Origin: Sphingobacteriales bacterium
Lineage (GTDB): Bacteria > Bacteroidota > Bacteroidia > Chitinophagales > JADIYW01
Length of the DNA stretch: 64,000 nucleotides
Assembly: GCA_016699615.1 (NCBI GenBank)
Contig: CP064984.1
Span: 248,001-312,000 of the forward strand
Direction: 5' to 3'
Under the pieces are notes generated by a model. That model searched no databases. It was not told the DNA's origin and saw only the letters and a list, made by a program, of their open reading frames with translations. Numbering within the stretch: the stretch's first letter is position 1; each line of letters starts with the position of its first letter. Of the stretch, positions 54,939 to 64,000 are shown in pieces. The translations under genes and the position numbers were made by a program.

Positions 54939-57900
54939 TTAATTAAATATTTGTTGTGGTGCAACTTGACCTTGACTAACAGTAGAACTTTGAACAATTA
55001 ATGGGAAATTTTTATTCAATTCTGCCATAAATTGATCGTCTTTGTAATTGATTGCTATATACTCTAATCTTTTTACTAGGTCTTCAGCTGTTTTCTTTTC
55101 TTCTGCATATTTCTGAGCACCTGTTGAGTTAGAATTATAAAATTTCATGCAATCAGCCATATCTTTCAACAATAGTTTCTTTATATCATTAGCTTTGTCT
55201 TTAGCACCAGCTCTATAATATAAATCTATCCATTGTACAGAGAGTACATTAAAGAATCTGCTTTTAGGTGAATAATATGGTGCGTTTACATATTGAAACT
55301 CTTTTTTTGCTTTGTCTAATATTTTGATTGCCTCATCATTTCTGTTATTTCTAATTAAATCATCAGCCATTGACAAATGTACACTTTTAAGTGTATTCAT
55401 AATTCTTGCAGAGTTTTCATCAACAAACATCTCACGTTCTCCAAGTCCACCATATTTAAACTTGTTTACAATTTCTACGTTTTTATCAGAATTCATAGCA
55501 ACATAACCTCTTTGGTTTTCTTCAAATCTTACTGGCAATATTCTATTTACTAATCCTTCTTGAATCATGTATTTATCTAAACCTTGATAGTATGAACTTT
55601 CTACAGTATTTGCAAAGCATATTGGTCTGCTCCAATCTTCGCCAGCCAACAAAGCTAAAACAGCTAAATCATAGATAATTACTCTATCTTTTCCTAAATC
55701 CCAAACCATTTCATCTACAATTCTATCTTGATATTTTGCTGGCACTACATTATTTTTAAGAACTGCAGCTTTATCTACTTTTAATTTGAATTTGGTTGTA
55801 GGAAAATAACTTACTACTTCTCCTTGTTGTGTTTGTGCTTTATATTTTGGGTCATCACTTAAAACGAATGTAAGTATTTTATCTAAGTCATAATATGTAT
55901 TCGCATCAGCCATTCCAGATTGAGCATTGTAACTTAATACTTGTCTATTGCTTCCTCTATATTTATCAGGCGTAAAGTCTTTAAAGAATGGAATAGCACC
56001 TGCTTTATTTGCTGGCTTGTGTAATCCATCAATATACCAATCTACACCTAATAGACTTAAATTTAATATTCTTACATCTGTTCTAATACCTTCAACTTCT
56101 TGTGCATACCAAAGTGGATAGGTATCATTATCGCCTTGGGTAAATAGAATTGCATTTGGTGGGCAACTTTCTAAATAGTTTATAGCAAAATCTCTTGCCA
56201 TAAATCTATCATGTCTATTGTGGTCATCCCAACCTTGTTTAGCCATCATATATGGCACACCTAAGAATAGAATACTTACAGCCAAACTTACTGGCAATGC
56301 AATACTCTTCATTTTTTCTCTTACAAGTTCAGATATTGCAATTACTGCAAAACCTATCCAAATACAGAATGTATAGAACGAACCTACTAATGCATAATCT
56401 CTTTCTCTTGGCTCACGTGGTGGCGAGTTTTGATAAACAATCAATAGCATTCCTGTTGTTAAGAATAATAAGGTAACAACTAAAGTGTAGTTTGTATTTC
56501 TTTTTAACATATAAAACAAGCCTATTAAACCTAATATAAGTGGAATTAGGTAAAATTTATTTCTTGCTTTTTCATGCTCAATTTGATATGGTAAATCTTT
56601 TTGAGAACCCAATCTTGCATCATCAATAACACTTACACCAGACAGCCAATTACCGCTTGTTAAATTGGTACCTGCCATACCTTGGTAATCATCTTGTCTA
56701 CCAGCAAAATTCCACATAAAATATCTCCAGTACATGTGTCCTAATTGATATTTAAAGAAATAGCTCAAGTTATCAGAGAATGTTGGTGTACCTTGAAAAT
56801 CCGTCCAGTATTGGAACAACTGACCAGCATTTGCACCATCATTGGTTGGTCCCATTCTTGGGAAAAACTGCATATCTTCAGGCTTATATTTATATGATCT
56901 TTTAATGTCTTTTACTTCGTATTTTTTTGTTTTTTCATTTGGAAAATATACCTTGCCTTTATCTTCAATATCGTAAGGTTGTGCTGTAAACATTGGCCCT
57001 TTTACTAATGGTCTATCACCATATTGCTCTCTATTTAAATATGATATTAATGAGAATGCATCTTTTGGTGCGTTCATATTTATTGGTGGATTTGCAGCTG
57101 CACGAATTGGCACCATAATGTATGAAGAGAAACCTATAAAAATTACTAATGCACAAATTATGGTTAATTGCAAATCTGCATGTTTAATTTTATTAGCATA
57201 TCTCATTGCTAAAATTGTTAATACAGTCAATAAGATTACTGCAAATATAAGTCCTGAGTTGAATGGTAATCTAAGTGTATTTACAAAGAACATCTCAAAT
57301 ATACTTGCTATTTTAGGTATAACTTGTACTACTCCTACTTGTACTAACCCTAAGATGACAAAACCAACAAAGAAAGCAACAAAGAATCCTAAGATAGTTG
57401 GATTATATCTTCTAAAATAATATACTAATGCAGCAGCAGGAATAACTAATAATGATAATAAGTGAACACCAATTGATAAACCTATCATAAAACAAGCGAA
57501 AACTAACCATCTATTTGCATGTGGTTCATCTGCTTGCTCATCCCATTTCATTACTGCCCAAAAAGTAATAGAAATAAAGAACATTGATGTTGCGTACACC
57601 TAGCCTTCTACAGCAGAAAACCACATTGTATCCATAAATGAACAAGCAAGGCTACCAACTAAACCAGCTCCCATAATTGATATAACTCTATCAATTGTTA
57701 AGTCTTCTTCTTTTGGTGCGATTATTCTCTTAGAAATAATTGTAATTATCCAAAATAAGAACATTACACAACCTGCAGACATAAATGCGGACATAAAATT
57801 GAGCATAAATGCAACTTGTGATTGGTCTTTTGCAAATAAGCTAAAAAATCTACCTATTAACATAAATAAAGGTGCACCTGGTGGGTGAGCTACCTGCAAC

Positions 57901-58034
57901 TTATAAGCACAAGATATAAACTCACCACAATCCCATAAACTACCAGCAGATTCTGCTGTACTTCCATATTGCCATAAAGAAATTAAAAAAACTATAATGC
58001 CTAATCCTAAATTAATTAGTTTGTATTGCTTCAT
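54939..58034 (-). CDS. DUF2723 polytopic membrane protein (in-frame nonsense codon)
   Basis: The start KLINLGLGIIVFLISLWQYG and FISCAYKLQVAHPPGAPLF are typical of DUF2723, a GT-C-like family. After MDTMWFSAVEG the frame meets TAG (57600-57602), then continues in the same frame with VYATSMFFISITFWAVMKW to 54939. Homologues have Glu there (GAG to TAG is one change). About ten membrane helices, a periplasmic loop and a C-terminal helical part follow (total about 1031 codons). The role may be protein glycosylation at the membrane; not established. Confidence 0.8.
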
Positions 58035-58112
58035 CTATGAATATTTTTGCCAAAAATAAAAAAAATATATCAATGTATATAGGAATTAAGCAAAATTAAG
58101 TATCGACATTGA

Positions 58113-58436
58113 TTATAATTCCAATTCTAAGTTCATTTTTGCGTTTTTTAATTCATTTAATGCATGAAACTGTTGTCGCTCTGTAGCTATTGTAATTCCA
58201 ACTTCATAAATATTTAATGCTTTTTTAATCTCTCCTGTTTTTTCAAAATTTTTAGCTAAATGATAATATGCACCAACATAATATTTATCTACAATCAATA
58301 GATTTTCAAGCATTTGTATTGATTTATAAATTTCTCCTTTTGTTTCATATTCCTTAGCTAAAGCATATAATGCAAATTTATCATTAGGATTTTCTCTAAT
58401 TATGTTTTCTAATTCTTGGATTCTATTTGAATGCAT
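58113..58436 (-). CDS. Small TPR-repeat protein
   Basis: A 107-residue helical protein with two to three tetratricopeptide repeats (DKFALYALAKEYETKGEIYK, YVGAYYHLAKNFEKTGEIKK). No signal peptide. TPRs mediate protein contacts; partner unknown. It lies upstream of DUF2723 on the same strand with a 78-bp gap. Intact. Confidence 0.8.
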   Translation of the reverse strand: MHSNRIQELENIIRENPNDKFALYALAKEYETKGEIYKSIQMLENLLIVDKYYVGAYYHLAKNFEKTGEIKKALNIYEVGITIATERQQFHALNELKNAKMNLELEL

Positions 58437-58511
58437 GCATTGAATTTATAAAAAATGAATTATTTTAGTGGATATTTTTATAACAATATTTTTAAATAAA
58501 AAAACAAAAGT

Positions 58512-59255
58512 ATGAAATTTTTAGTATGTATAAGTTTGGTTCCAGACACTACTACCAAAATTTCGTTTGTTGATAATGACACTAAATTCAACAACGATAA
58601 GGTACAATGGATTCTGAATCCTTACGATGAATGGTACGCTTTGGTGCGTGCTTTAGAATTAAAAGAAGCAAATGGTGGCAGTGTTACCGTTGTAAATGTT
58701 GGAAGTGCAGAAAATGATGCAGTAATCAGAAAAGCATTGGCTATTGGTGCTGATGATGCAATCAGAATTGATGCGACAGGTGACTTAGACTCTTTTGCTA
58801 TTGCATCTGAGATTGCAGCAGTTGCAAAATCTGGCGCTTATGATGTAATCTTATTAGGTAAAGAAACGATTAGCTACAATGGTTCTAACATAGGTGGTAT
58901 GTTAGCAGAATTGATAGATGAGCCTTATGTATCTTATGCATCAAAATTAGATATGAGTGGAAATACTGCAACTATAGAAAGAGAAATTGAAGGTGGCAAA
59001 GAAGTGTTGTCAGTAGATACTCCATTTGTAGTTTCTTGTGCAAAAGGTATGGCAGAAGCTAGAATTCCAAATATGAAAGGAATTATGGCAGCAAAAACTA
59101 AACCATTAAATGTTGTGGCTCCACAAGGTGCTGGCTCATTAACAAGTGTGGTAAAATATGAGTTACCTCCAGCAAAATCAGCTTGTAAAATGATTGCTGC
59201 AGATAATGTAGAAGAATTGGTACAATTATTACATAACGAAGCAAAAATGATATAA
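58512..59255 (+). CDS. etfB: Electron transfer flavoprotein, beta subunit
   Basis: A 247-residue EtfB. Conserved pieces are CISLVPDTTTKI at the start, NPYDEWYALVRALELKE, LGKETISYNGSNIGGMLAEL and the signature VSCAKGMAEARIPNMKGIMA. It forms the heterodimer with EtfA that carries electrons from acyl-CoA dehydrogenases to the quinone pool. Followed 3 bp later by etfA. Intact. Confidence 0.95.
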   Translation: MKFLVCISLVPDTTTKISFVDNDTKFNNDKVQWILNPYDEWYALVRALELKEANGGSVTVVNVGSAENDAVIRKALAIGADDAIRIDATGDLDSFAIASEIAAVAKSGAYDVILLGKETISYNGSNIGGMLAELIDEPYVSYASKLDMSGNTATIEREIEGGKEVLSVDTPFVVSCAKGMAEARIPNMKGIMAAKTKPLNVVAPQGAGSLTSVVKYELPPAKSACKMIAADNVEELVQLLHNEAKMI

Positions 59256-59258
59256 GAT

Positions 59259-60227
59259 ATGGCAGTTTTATTTTTAGTAGAAATTGCAGCTGGCAAAGTA
59301 AAAAAAGCGAGCTACGAAATAGCAAGTTATGCAGCAAAAGTTGCAGAGCAAACTGGTACAGAAGCTGTTGGTTTGGCTTTGGGTACAGCAGACAATGCTG
59401 AATTAGCAGATTTAGGAATTTATGGTGCTAAGAAAGTACTACATGCAAATAATTCAGCGTTTGATAATTTTGATGCTGGTGTATTTGCAAAAGCAATAGT
59501 TGATGCAGCTGAGAAAGTTGGAGCAAAAACAATTTGTATTTCTCAAACATTAACAGGAAAAGCAGTAGCTCCAAGATTAGCAGTAAGATTTAATGCTGGT
59601 ATTGTTAGTGGTGCAGTTAGCTTACCAGATGGTGATGGTGTAATTAAAAAAGCAGCATTTTCTGGAAAAGCATTTGCCTATACAAAAATCAATTCAGAGA
59701 ATAAAGTAATATCTGTTGTTCCAAACTCTGTTGGTGCAAACAAAGGCAGTGGTGCTGCAACAGTTGAAGCTATTGACTTAGTTCCAGCAAGTTCAAGAAT
59801 CACTGTAAAAGAAGTAGTAAGACAACAAGGAGATGTTGCACCACTTCCTGAAGCAGAATTAGTAGTAAGTGCTGGTCGTGGTATGAAAGGACCAGAAAAC
59901 TGGGGAATTATTGAAGATTTAGCAAATGTTTTAGGTGCAACTACAGCATGTTCTCGTCCAGTTGCTGATGTACATTGGAGACCTCATCATGAGCATGTAG
60001 GACAAACTGGTGTTGCTATTCGTCCTAATTTATATATTGCTATTGGTATTTCTGGAGCAATACAACATTTAGCTGGTGTGAACCAAAGTAAATGTATTGT
60101 TGTTATCAACAAAGATCCAGAAGCTCCTTTCTTTAAAGCTGCTGACTATGGTATAGTTGGTGATTTATTTGAAGTTGTTCCAAAATTAACTGAGGCAATT
60201 AAAGCATTTAAAGCTAGCCAAGGATAG
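59259..60227 (+). CDS. etfA: Electron transfer flavoprotein, alpha subunit
   Basis: A 322-residue EtfA. The C-terminal FAD domain shows VVSAGRGMKGPENWGII, GATTACSRPVADVHW, and GQTGVAIRPNLYIAIGISGA with IQHLAG. The N-terminal half is the typical adenine-nucleotide alpha hydrolase-like fold. It lies 3 bp behind etfB and has a terminator downstream, so the operon is etfB-etfA. Intact. Confidence 0.96.
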   Translation: MAVLFLVEIAAGKVKKASYEIASYAAKVAEQTGTEAVGLALGTADNAELADLGIYGAKKVLHANNSAFDNFDAGVFAKAIVDAAEKVGAKTICISQTLTGKAVAPRLAVRFNAGIVSGAVSLPDGDGVIKKAAFSGKAFAYTKINSENKVISVVPNSVGANKGSGAATVEAIDLVPASSRITVKEVVRQQGDVAPLPEAELVVSAGRGMKGPENWGIIEDLANVLGATTACSRPVADVHWRPHHEHVGQTGVAIRPNLYIAIGISGAIQHLAGVNQSKCIVVINKDPEAPFFKAADYGIVGDLFEVVPKLTEAIKAFKASQG

Positions 60228-60259
60228 AAGAAAAGAGATTAGAGTCAAGATTAATACAA

Positions 60260-60291
60260 AAAATAGCCACCAAAATTGGTGGCTATTTTTA
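60260..60291 (+). terminator. Intrinsic terminator of etfBA
   Basis: AAAATAGCCACCAA pairs with TTGGTGGCTATTTT (14-bp stem, 2-base loop), 32 bp after the etfA stop. The A/T runs on both sides allow action on the convergent LRR gene too. Confidence 0.92.
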
Positions 60292-60314
60292 TTGTCATTA
60301 GATTAATTACAAAA

Positions 60315-63300
60315 TTATTGTTTTACCATTTTAAAAGATACCATTTCAATACCGTAAGTAACTTTTACAAAATATAAACCTTTTGGAAAATTTTCTGTTT
60401 GTACTCGACTTACTCCTGAAAATTGGTTAATTAACTTACCATTTATATCATAAATACTAATATTAACGTTATCAATTAATAAATTATCAGTATTAAAATG
60501 TAAATTGATAGAATTGTCAAATGGATTTGGGTACACATTAACATCAGTCATTAATTGATTTTGATTAATATTTGTAGATATAGAAGTATAAGTAACTGCT
60601 TCAAATACAGTTTTTGATGGCTCTATATTTCCAACATAATCTATTGCAATAACATAAAATTTATAACTTTTATTCAATTCTCCTGTGAATATAGCAACAG
60701 TATCTGTTGTTCTAACAATCCAAGGAACATAAGCAGAATCATCTTTTGATATATAAACGGTATAATATTGAATTCCTGATGGATTATCTATACCTGCCCA
60801 ACTAACTGAAAATGTAGTAGCTGAGTTAGTTGGTAAAGATTTAGCTGAACTAATTGGTGGTGTAAAATCATAAATATTTTTCCATTCGTTTGTAATAATG
60901 ACAGGATTTTCATCAAAATAGATATATGCTTTATTTATTATGCTATCTCCATCTTGTATATTTTCAATTGGTTCAACTATAAAAGATACGCTTCCATCAC
61001 CTTGAGGTGCTGTAATATTTGGTGGTAAAAAACCTGCAATTGGATCTTCTGTGATTTGATTAGTAGCTGGATCTATAGATTGGAATTCCCATCTAACAAT
61101 ACCATTTAATGTATCTAATGCTCCAAGCACTCTGAGTTTTAGATTAATTCTTGGTCTTAAATCTGCTATATAAACAAAACTTTTATCTTTTCCTTCCAAG
61201 TCATAATTTTGATTTGCTACAGAAAATGAAGTAAACTTGAAAGTAGCCAAGTTTAATTTGTCCTTATCTAATGTATCAATAATAATAACCGTTTGAGCTG
61301 CCAAAGAAGCTGTTGGAGAATTTTCAAATAATACTTTATATAATAATGGTTGTGATTCGTTTAGATAGGGTTTTGCTGAACTACCAACACCTACTTTTTC
61401 ATTAGGATCGTATGAATTACCTGCAAATACAGAAATCTTAATTTCTTTTTCTGGTTCTAAAGGAGCTTTGCAATCACCACTCTTTACTATGCAATCTTTC
61501 CAGTCTTTGCCAATTTCATAAAAATCATTTGCATGATTGATGATATCCAAAGTAGTTTCTAAAGTTTTTGCAATCGCTAAAGGTGGAAATGATACACCCG
61601 GTATAGATTTTGAACATGATATAGTAGTTTTTACTGTACCAACTACAGCGTTTACAGCTAATAATAAAGCATTTTTAATATTTGCTTCTTTAACAACTCT
61701 AGCCATTCCACTTGAAATATCAGAGAAGGTATTATATGCATTAGAAGCACATTCATTAATTTCATTTCTAATTGTACCTAAAACATAGTCTGCAACTTTA
61801 TCAGTTGATGCTGAAACAGCTTGAGCATGACATTCTCTAGGTTTTATGCATTCTCCTGCTACTCTTGTATTTAACAATGCAGTAGATTCTAATAAAGGAC
61901 TAAATATTTTTGTTCCTATTTCAAATGTTTGAGTGCTTGGTATTTTAATCTTAAAATCAAATGTACCTGTACTTCCTGCACGAACATAGGGTATGAATAA
62001 TGGCAGATAGTATGTGTTATTTGTACTATCAAATACCATTGAAGACAAGGTATCTACATAAGTATAGTTAGTATCAGTTGTATAATCGCTAATTTTTATG
62101 GAATCAAATAGGAGCGTAATGACGGCATCTTTAGGAATATTATAAATTGTTAAAGGTATCATTACAGCATCTACATTGCCTTTATTTCCATAAGTAACAG
62201 TATATGTATTTTCTCTACCTGTTCTTATAGTTGTTCTTCCAGCAATGCTTACCCACATTTCTGGTGCTATTCCATTTACTACCTCAAATCCGTTAGTAAT
62301 AGTAAATGCTGGAATACCTGGTATTGTAACTACTACATCGTATTTACCCAACGCTTTGCCTTTTAAATCTAAGGTTGTACTCAGTATATTACTATTAATT
62401 AAAATTGTTGTATCACCTACTATATCTGGCGAACCATTTTTTTTGAGTACTATTGTAGTATTAGGCAATAAATTATACCCAAATATTTCTAAAGTAATAG
62501 CACCAATATTACCGCCTTGTTTTGGAGATATTCTAGATATTGCACTTGTTGTTAAAGGAAAAGTACACAAAGTATCTACTACTGTTATAAAAAAAGGGTC
62601 GATACTATCTAAATATTGATACCAATCGCCCACTTCTTCTTTATCAGTACAAATATATTCTAAATATTTAGTTGGTATTCTTAAATAATTCGGAGCAGGC
62701 ATTGAATTTGCTACACCATTTTTTAAATACAAAGTTTGGAGTGGGTTTGAATCTACAAAAAATAGATTAAAATTTTCTAGTGAACTACCCAAATTCAACG
62801 TAGTAAGTTGATTGTTAGAGCATGCAAATTGATACAACTTAACCACATTACTTAAATCTAATGTAGTAAGTTTATTGTTAGAGCAATCTAAAGCTAATAA
62901 AGAATCCACATTACTTAAATCCAACGTAGTAAGTGAATTTCCATTACAATTTAAAAATTGTAAATTAGGCACATTACTTAAATCCAACGTAGTAAGTTGG
63001 TTGTTTGAGCAATCTAAAGATATTACATTAGGCACATTACTTAAATCCAACGTAGTAAGTGAATTTCCATTACAATTTAAAAATTGTAAATTAGGCACAT
63101 TACTTAAATCTATTGTTGTAAGTTGATTGTTTGGGAAATCTAAAAAATCTATATTTGAGAAATCTAAAAATTCTAAATTATGCACATTACTTAAATCCAA
63201 CGTAGTAAGTTGGTTGTCCATACAATATAATTGTTGTAATTTAGGCACATTACTTAAATCTAGTGTAGTAAGTGGGTTGAGCGAACAATTTAATACTTGT

Positions 63301-63665
63301 AAATTAGGCACATTACTTAAATCTAATGTAGTAAGTTGGTTGTCCACACAAAGTAATTCTTGTAAATTTACAAATGAATTAATACCAACTAATGAGTTAA
63401 TATCCGAAATGCTCACATCTAACTCAAAAACCCTATACGCTTCACTTTGCTGTATTTCTCTATCTCCATTCAAATCAATTTTAATACTTCTATGTAAAGA
63501 ATCATAAGCAATAATATTGCTAATATTAGCTTGCAATAGCTTATTTTTAAAATTAGCATCGGGAAAACTAATAATGGAATCTTGTGCTTTAGTATATTGT
63601 ACTAGTGCTACCAAAATAAACAAAAGTAAAAATCTAAAAAAAATAGGAATAGTTTTATTTTTCAT
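60315..63665 (-). CDS. Large secreted leucine-rich-repeat protein with T9SS sorting domain
   Basis: About 1116 residues from ATG 63665 (an upstream ATG at 63686 adds seven residues before the signal peptide and is less likely). A signal peptide (IFFRFLLLFILVALVQYTKA) is followed by about 12 LRRs of 21 residues at residues ~90-330 (LTTLDLSNVPNLQFLNCNGN). Then come an IPT-like/Ig segment, a DUF11-like region (GNSYDPNEKVGVGSSAKPYL) and an Fn3-like part. It ends with a type A T9SS C-terminal domain (VNVYPNPFDNSINLHF ... GLYFVKVTYG). So it should be exported by type IX secretion and anchored at the surface. Ligand unknown. Intact. Confidence 0.9.
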   Translation of the reverse strand: MKNKTIPIFFRFLLLFILVALVQYTKAQDSIISFPDANFKNKLLQANISNIIAYDSLHRSIKIDLNGDREIQQSEAYRVFELDVSISDINSLVGINSFVNLQELLCVDNQLTTLDLSNVPNLQVLNCSLNPLTTLDLSNVPKLQQLYCMDNQLTTLDLSNVHNLEFLDFSNIDFLDFPNNQLTTIDLSNVPNLQFLNCNGNSLTTLDLSNVPNVISLDCSNNQLTTLDLSNVPNLQFLNCNGNSLTTLDLSNVDSLLALDCSNNKLTTLDLSNVVKLYQFACSNNQLTTLNLGSSLENFNLFFVDSNPLQTLYLKNGVANSMPAPNYLRIPTKYLEYICTDKEEVGDWYQYLDSIDPFFITVVDTLCTFPLTTSAISRISPKQGGNIGAITLEIFGYNLLPNTTIVLKKNGSPDIVGDTTILINSNILSTTLDLKGKALGKYDVVVTIPGIPAFTITNGFEVVNGIAPEMWVSIAGRTTIRTGRENTYTVTYGNKGNVDAVMIPLTIYNIPKDAVITLLFDSIKISDYTTDTNYTYVDTLSSMVFDSTNNTYYLPLFIPYVRAGSTGTFDFKIKIPSTQTFEIGTKIFSPLLESTALLNTRVAGECIKPRECHAQAVSASTDKVADYVLGTIRNEINECASNAYNTFSDISSGMARVVKEANIKNALLLAVNAVVGTVKTTISCSKSIPGVSFPPLAIAKTLETTLDIINHANDFYEIGKDWKDCIVKSGDCKAPLEPEKEIKISVFAGNSYDPNEKVGVGSSAKPYLNESQPLLYKVLFENSPTASLAAQTVIIIDTLDKDKLNLATFKFTSFSVANQNYDLEGKDKSFVYIADLRPRINLKLRVLGALDTLNGIVRWEFQSIDPATNQITEDPIAGFLPPNITAPQGDGSVSFIVEPIENIQDGDSIINKAYIYFDENPVIITNEWKNIYDFTPPISSAKSLPTNSATTFSVSWAGIDNPSGIQYYTVYISKDDSAYVPWIVRTTDTVAIFTGELNKSYKFYVIAIDYVGNIEPSKTVFEAVTYTSISTNINQNQLMTDVNVYPNPFDNSINLHFNTDNLLIDNVNISIYDINGKLINQFSGVSRVQTENFPKGLYFVKVTYGIEMVSFKMVKQ
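62790..63350 (-). repeat. Near-identical 63-bp tandem repeats coding the LRRs
   Basis: Units with the plus-strand string GGCACATTACTTAAATC and AACGTAGTAAGT recur about every 63 bp, for example around 62965, 63030, 63095 and 63245, some identical over long stretches. They encode the LRR motif and could change copy number by recombination. A few units are 60 or 75 bp. Confidence 0.85.
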
Positions 63666-63752
63666 TTGCAATAATTTATAAAACAAATTTAAATATTTAA
63701 ATCTAAAAAAAAAACAATTTTTAACAGATTTTTTATAATAAATATAAAAATT

Positions 63753-64000
63753 TTAGCTCAATGTATAAATCAAATTTTTATATTCTTCATTGATTTGAAG
63801 AAAATGTTTTTTGCATAAATGCAATGGTGTTTTTAGTATTTTATCATGATGAATGCCTATCATTATATTGTATTCGCCATTAATTAAACTTTCTATAGCA
63901 GCCATGCCCATTCTAGATGCCATTATTCTGTCATCTGCAATAGGATTTCCACCACGCAACAAATGTCCGAGCACTAAAGTTTTTATATCATAAGTTGGGT
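63753..64000 (-). CDS. pfkA: 6-phosphofructokinase, C-terminal end (cut by window edge)
   Basis: The frame is open to the window edge and ends at 63753. The string LGHLLRGGNPIADDRIMASR with MGMAAIESLINGEY is the conserved C-terminal region of ATP-dependent PfkA (LGHxxRGGxPxAxDRxxAxRxG). About 80 residues are visible. The catalytic N-terminus lies outside the window. It ends about 90 bp from the LRR gene on the same strand. Confidence 0.85.
   Translation of the reverse strand, partial: PTYDIKTLVLGHLLRGGNPIADDRIMASRMGMAAIESLINGEYNIMIGIHHDKILKTPLHLCKKHFLQINEEYKNLIYTLS

Overview
The window comes from a low-GC (roughly 30% by eye) member of the Bacteroidota. Evidence: a C-terminal type IX secretion sorting domain, -7 boxes of the TAnnTTTG kind, a BshC (bacillithiol) gene, a TonB-dependent receptor behind a cobalamin riboswitch, and many small lipoproteins. 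I cannot name the genus. No rRNA or tRNA gene was seen.

Layout. 1-2.5 kb: the end of a CRISPR array with 45-nt repeats of type II-C character (no cas genes in view), a YafQ-type toxin-antitoxin pair, and degenerate copies of an interrupted CRISPR repeat. 2.6-20.6 kb: housekeeping and metabolic genes: a Tat-exported amine oxidase, photolyase, aminodeoxychorismate lyase-like enzyme, [2Fe-2S] ferredoxin and its reductase, an inorganic carbon uptake operon (dabA-dabB-SulP transporter-DUF2490), pyrG, bshC and rimO. 20.7-30 kb: an accessory region coding almost wholly on the minus strand. It holds at least four near-full copies and two truncated copies of a REP-associated tyrosine transposase (RAYT) unit, a fragment of a second RAYT family, solitary REP palindromes of three kinds and an IS4-family element with a 9-bp target duplication. 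Between these sit short start-less C-terminal ORF fragments, each followed 3-11 bp later by a small membrane-anchored ORF. I read these as orphan toxin tips with immunity genes; that reading is inference.

30.3-64 kb: an acyl-CoA carboxylase beta subunit, trpD and trpC with a zeta-toxin module between them, feoAB, a long FabG-like reductase, lpxC (not fused to fabZ) and lpxA, a Nudix hydrolase, glpD, DUF2804, a KdsC-like phosphatase, a UbiA-family prenyltransferase, maf, a LuxE-like acyl-protein synthetase, a NAD(P)/FAD amine oxidase-like enzyme, a B12-regulated receptor/lipoprotein operon, mscL, a methyltransferase, a DUF2723 membrane protein, etfBA, a large LRR protein with a T9SS sorting domain, and the 3' end of pfkA.

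Many genes carry a single-base frameshift, usually in or next to a homopolymer (about a dozen in the window), including genes expected to be essential or intact (feoB, ferredoxin reductase). This pattern fits residual indel errors of a long-read assembly at least as well as true decay, so the frameshifted genes are reported as full-length loci with the lesion noted.
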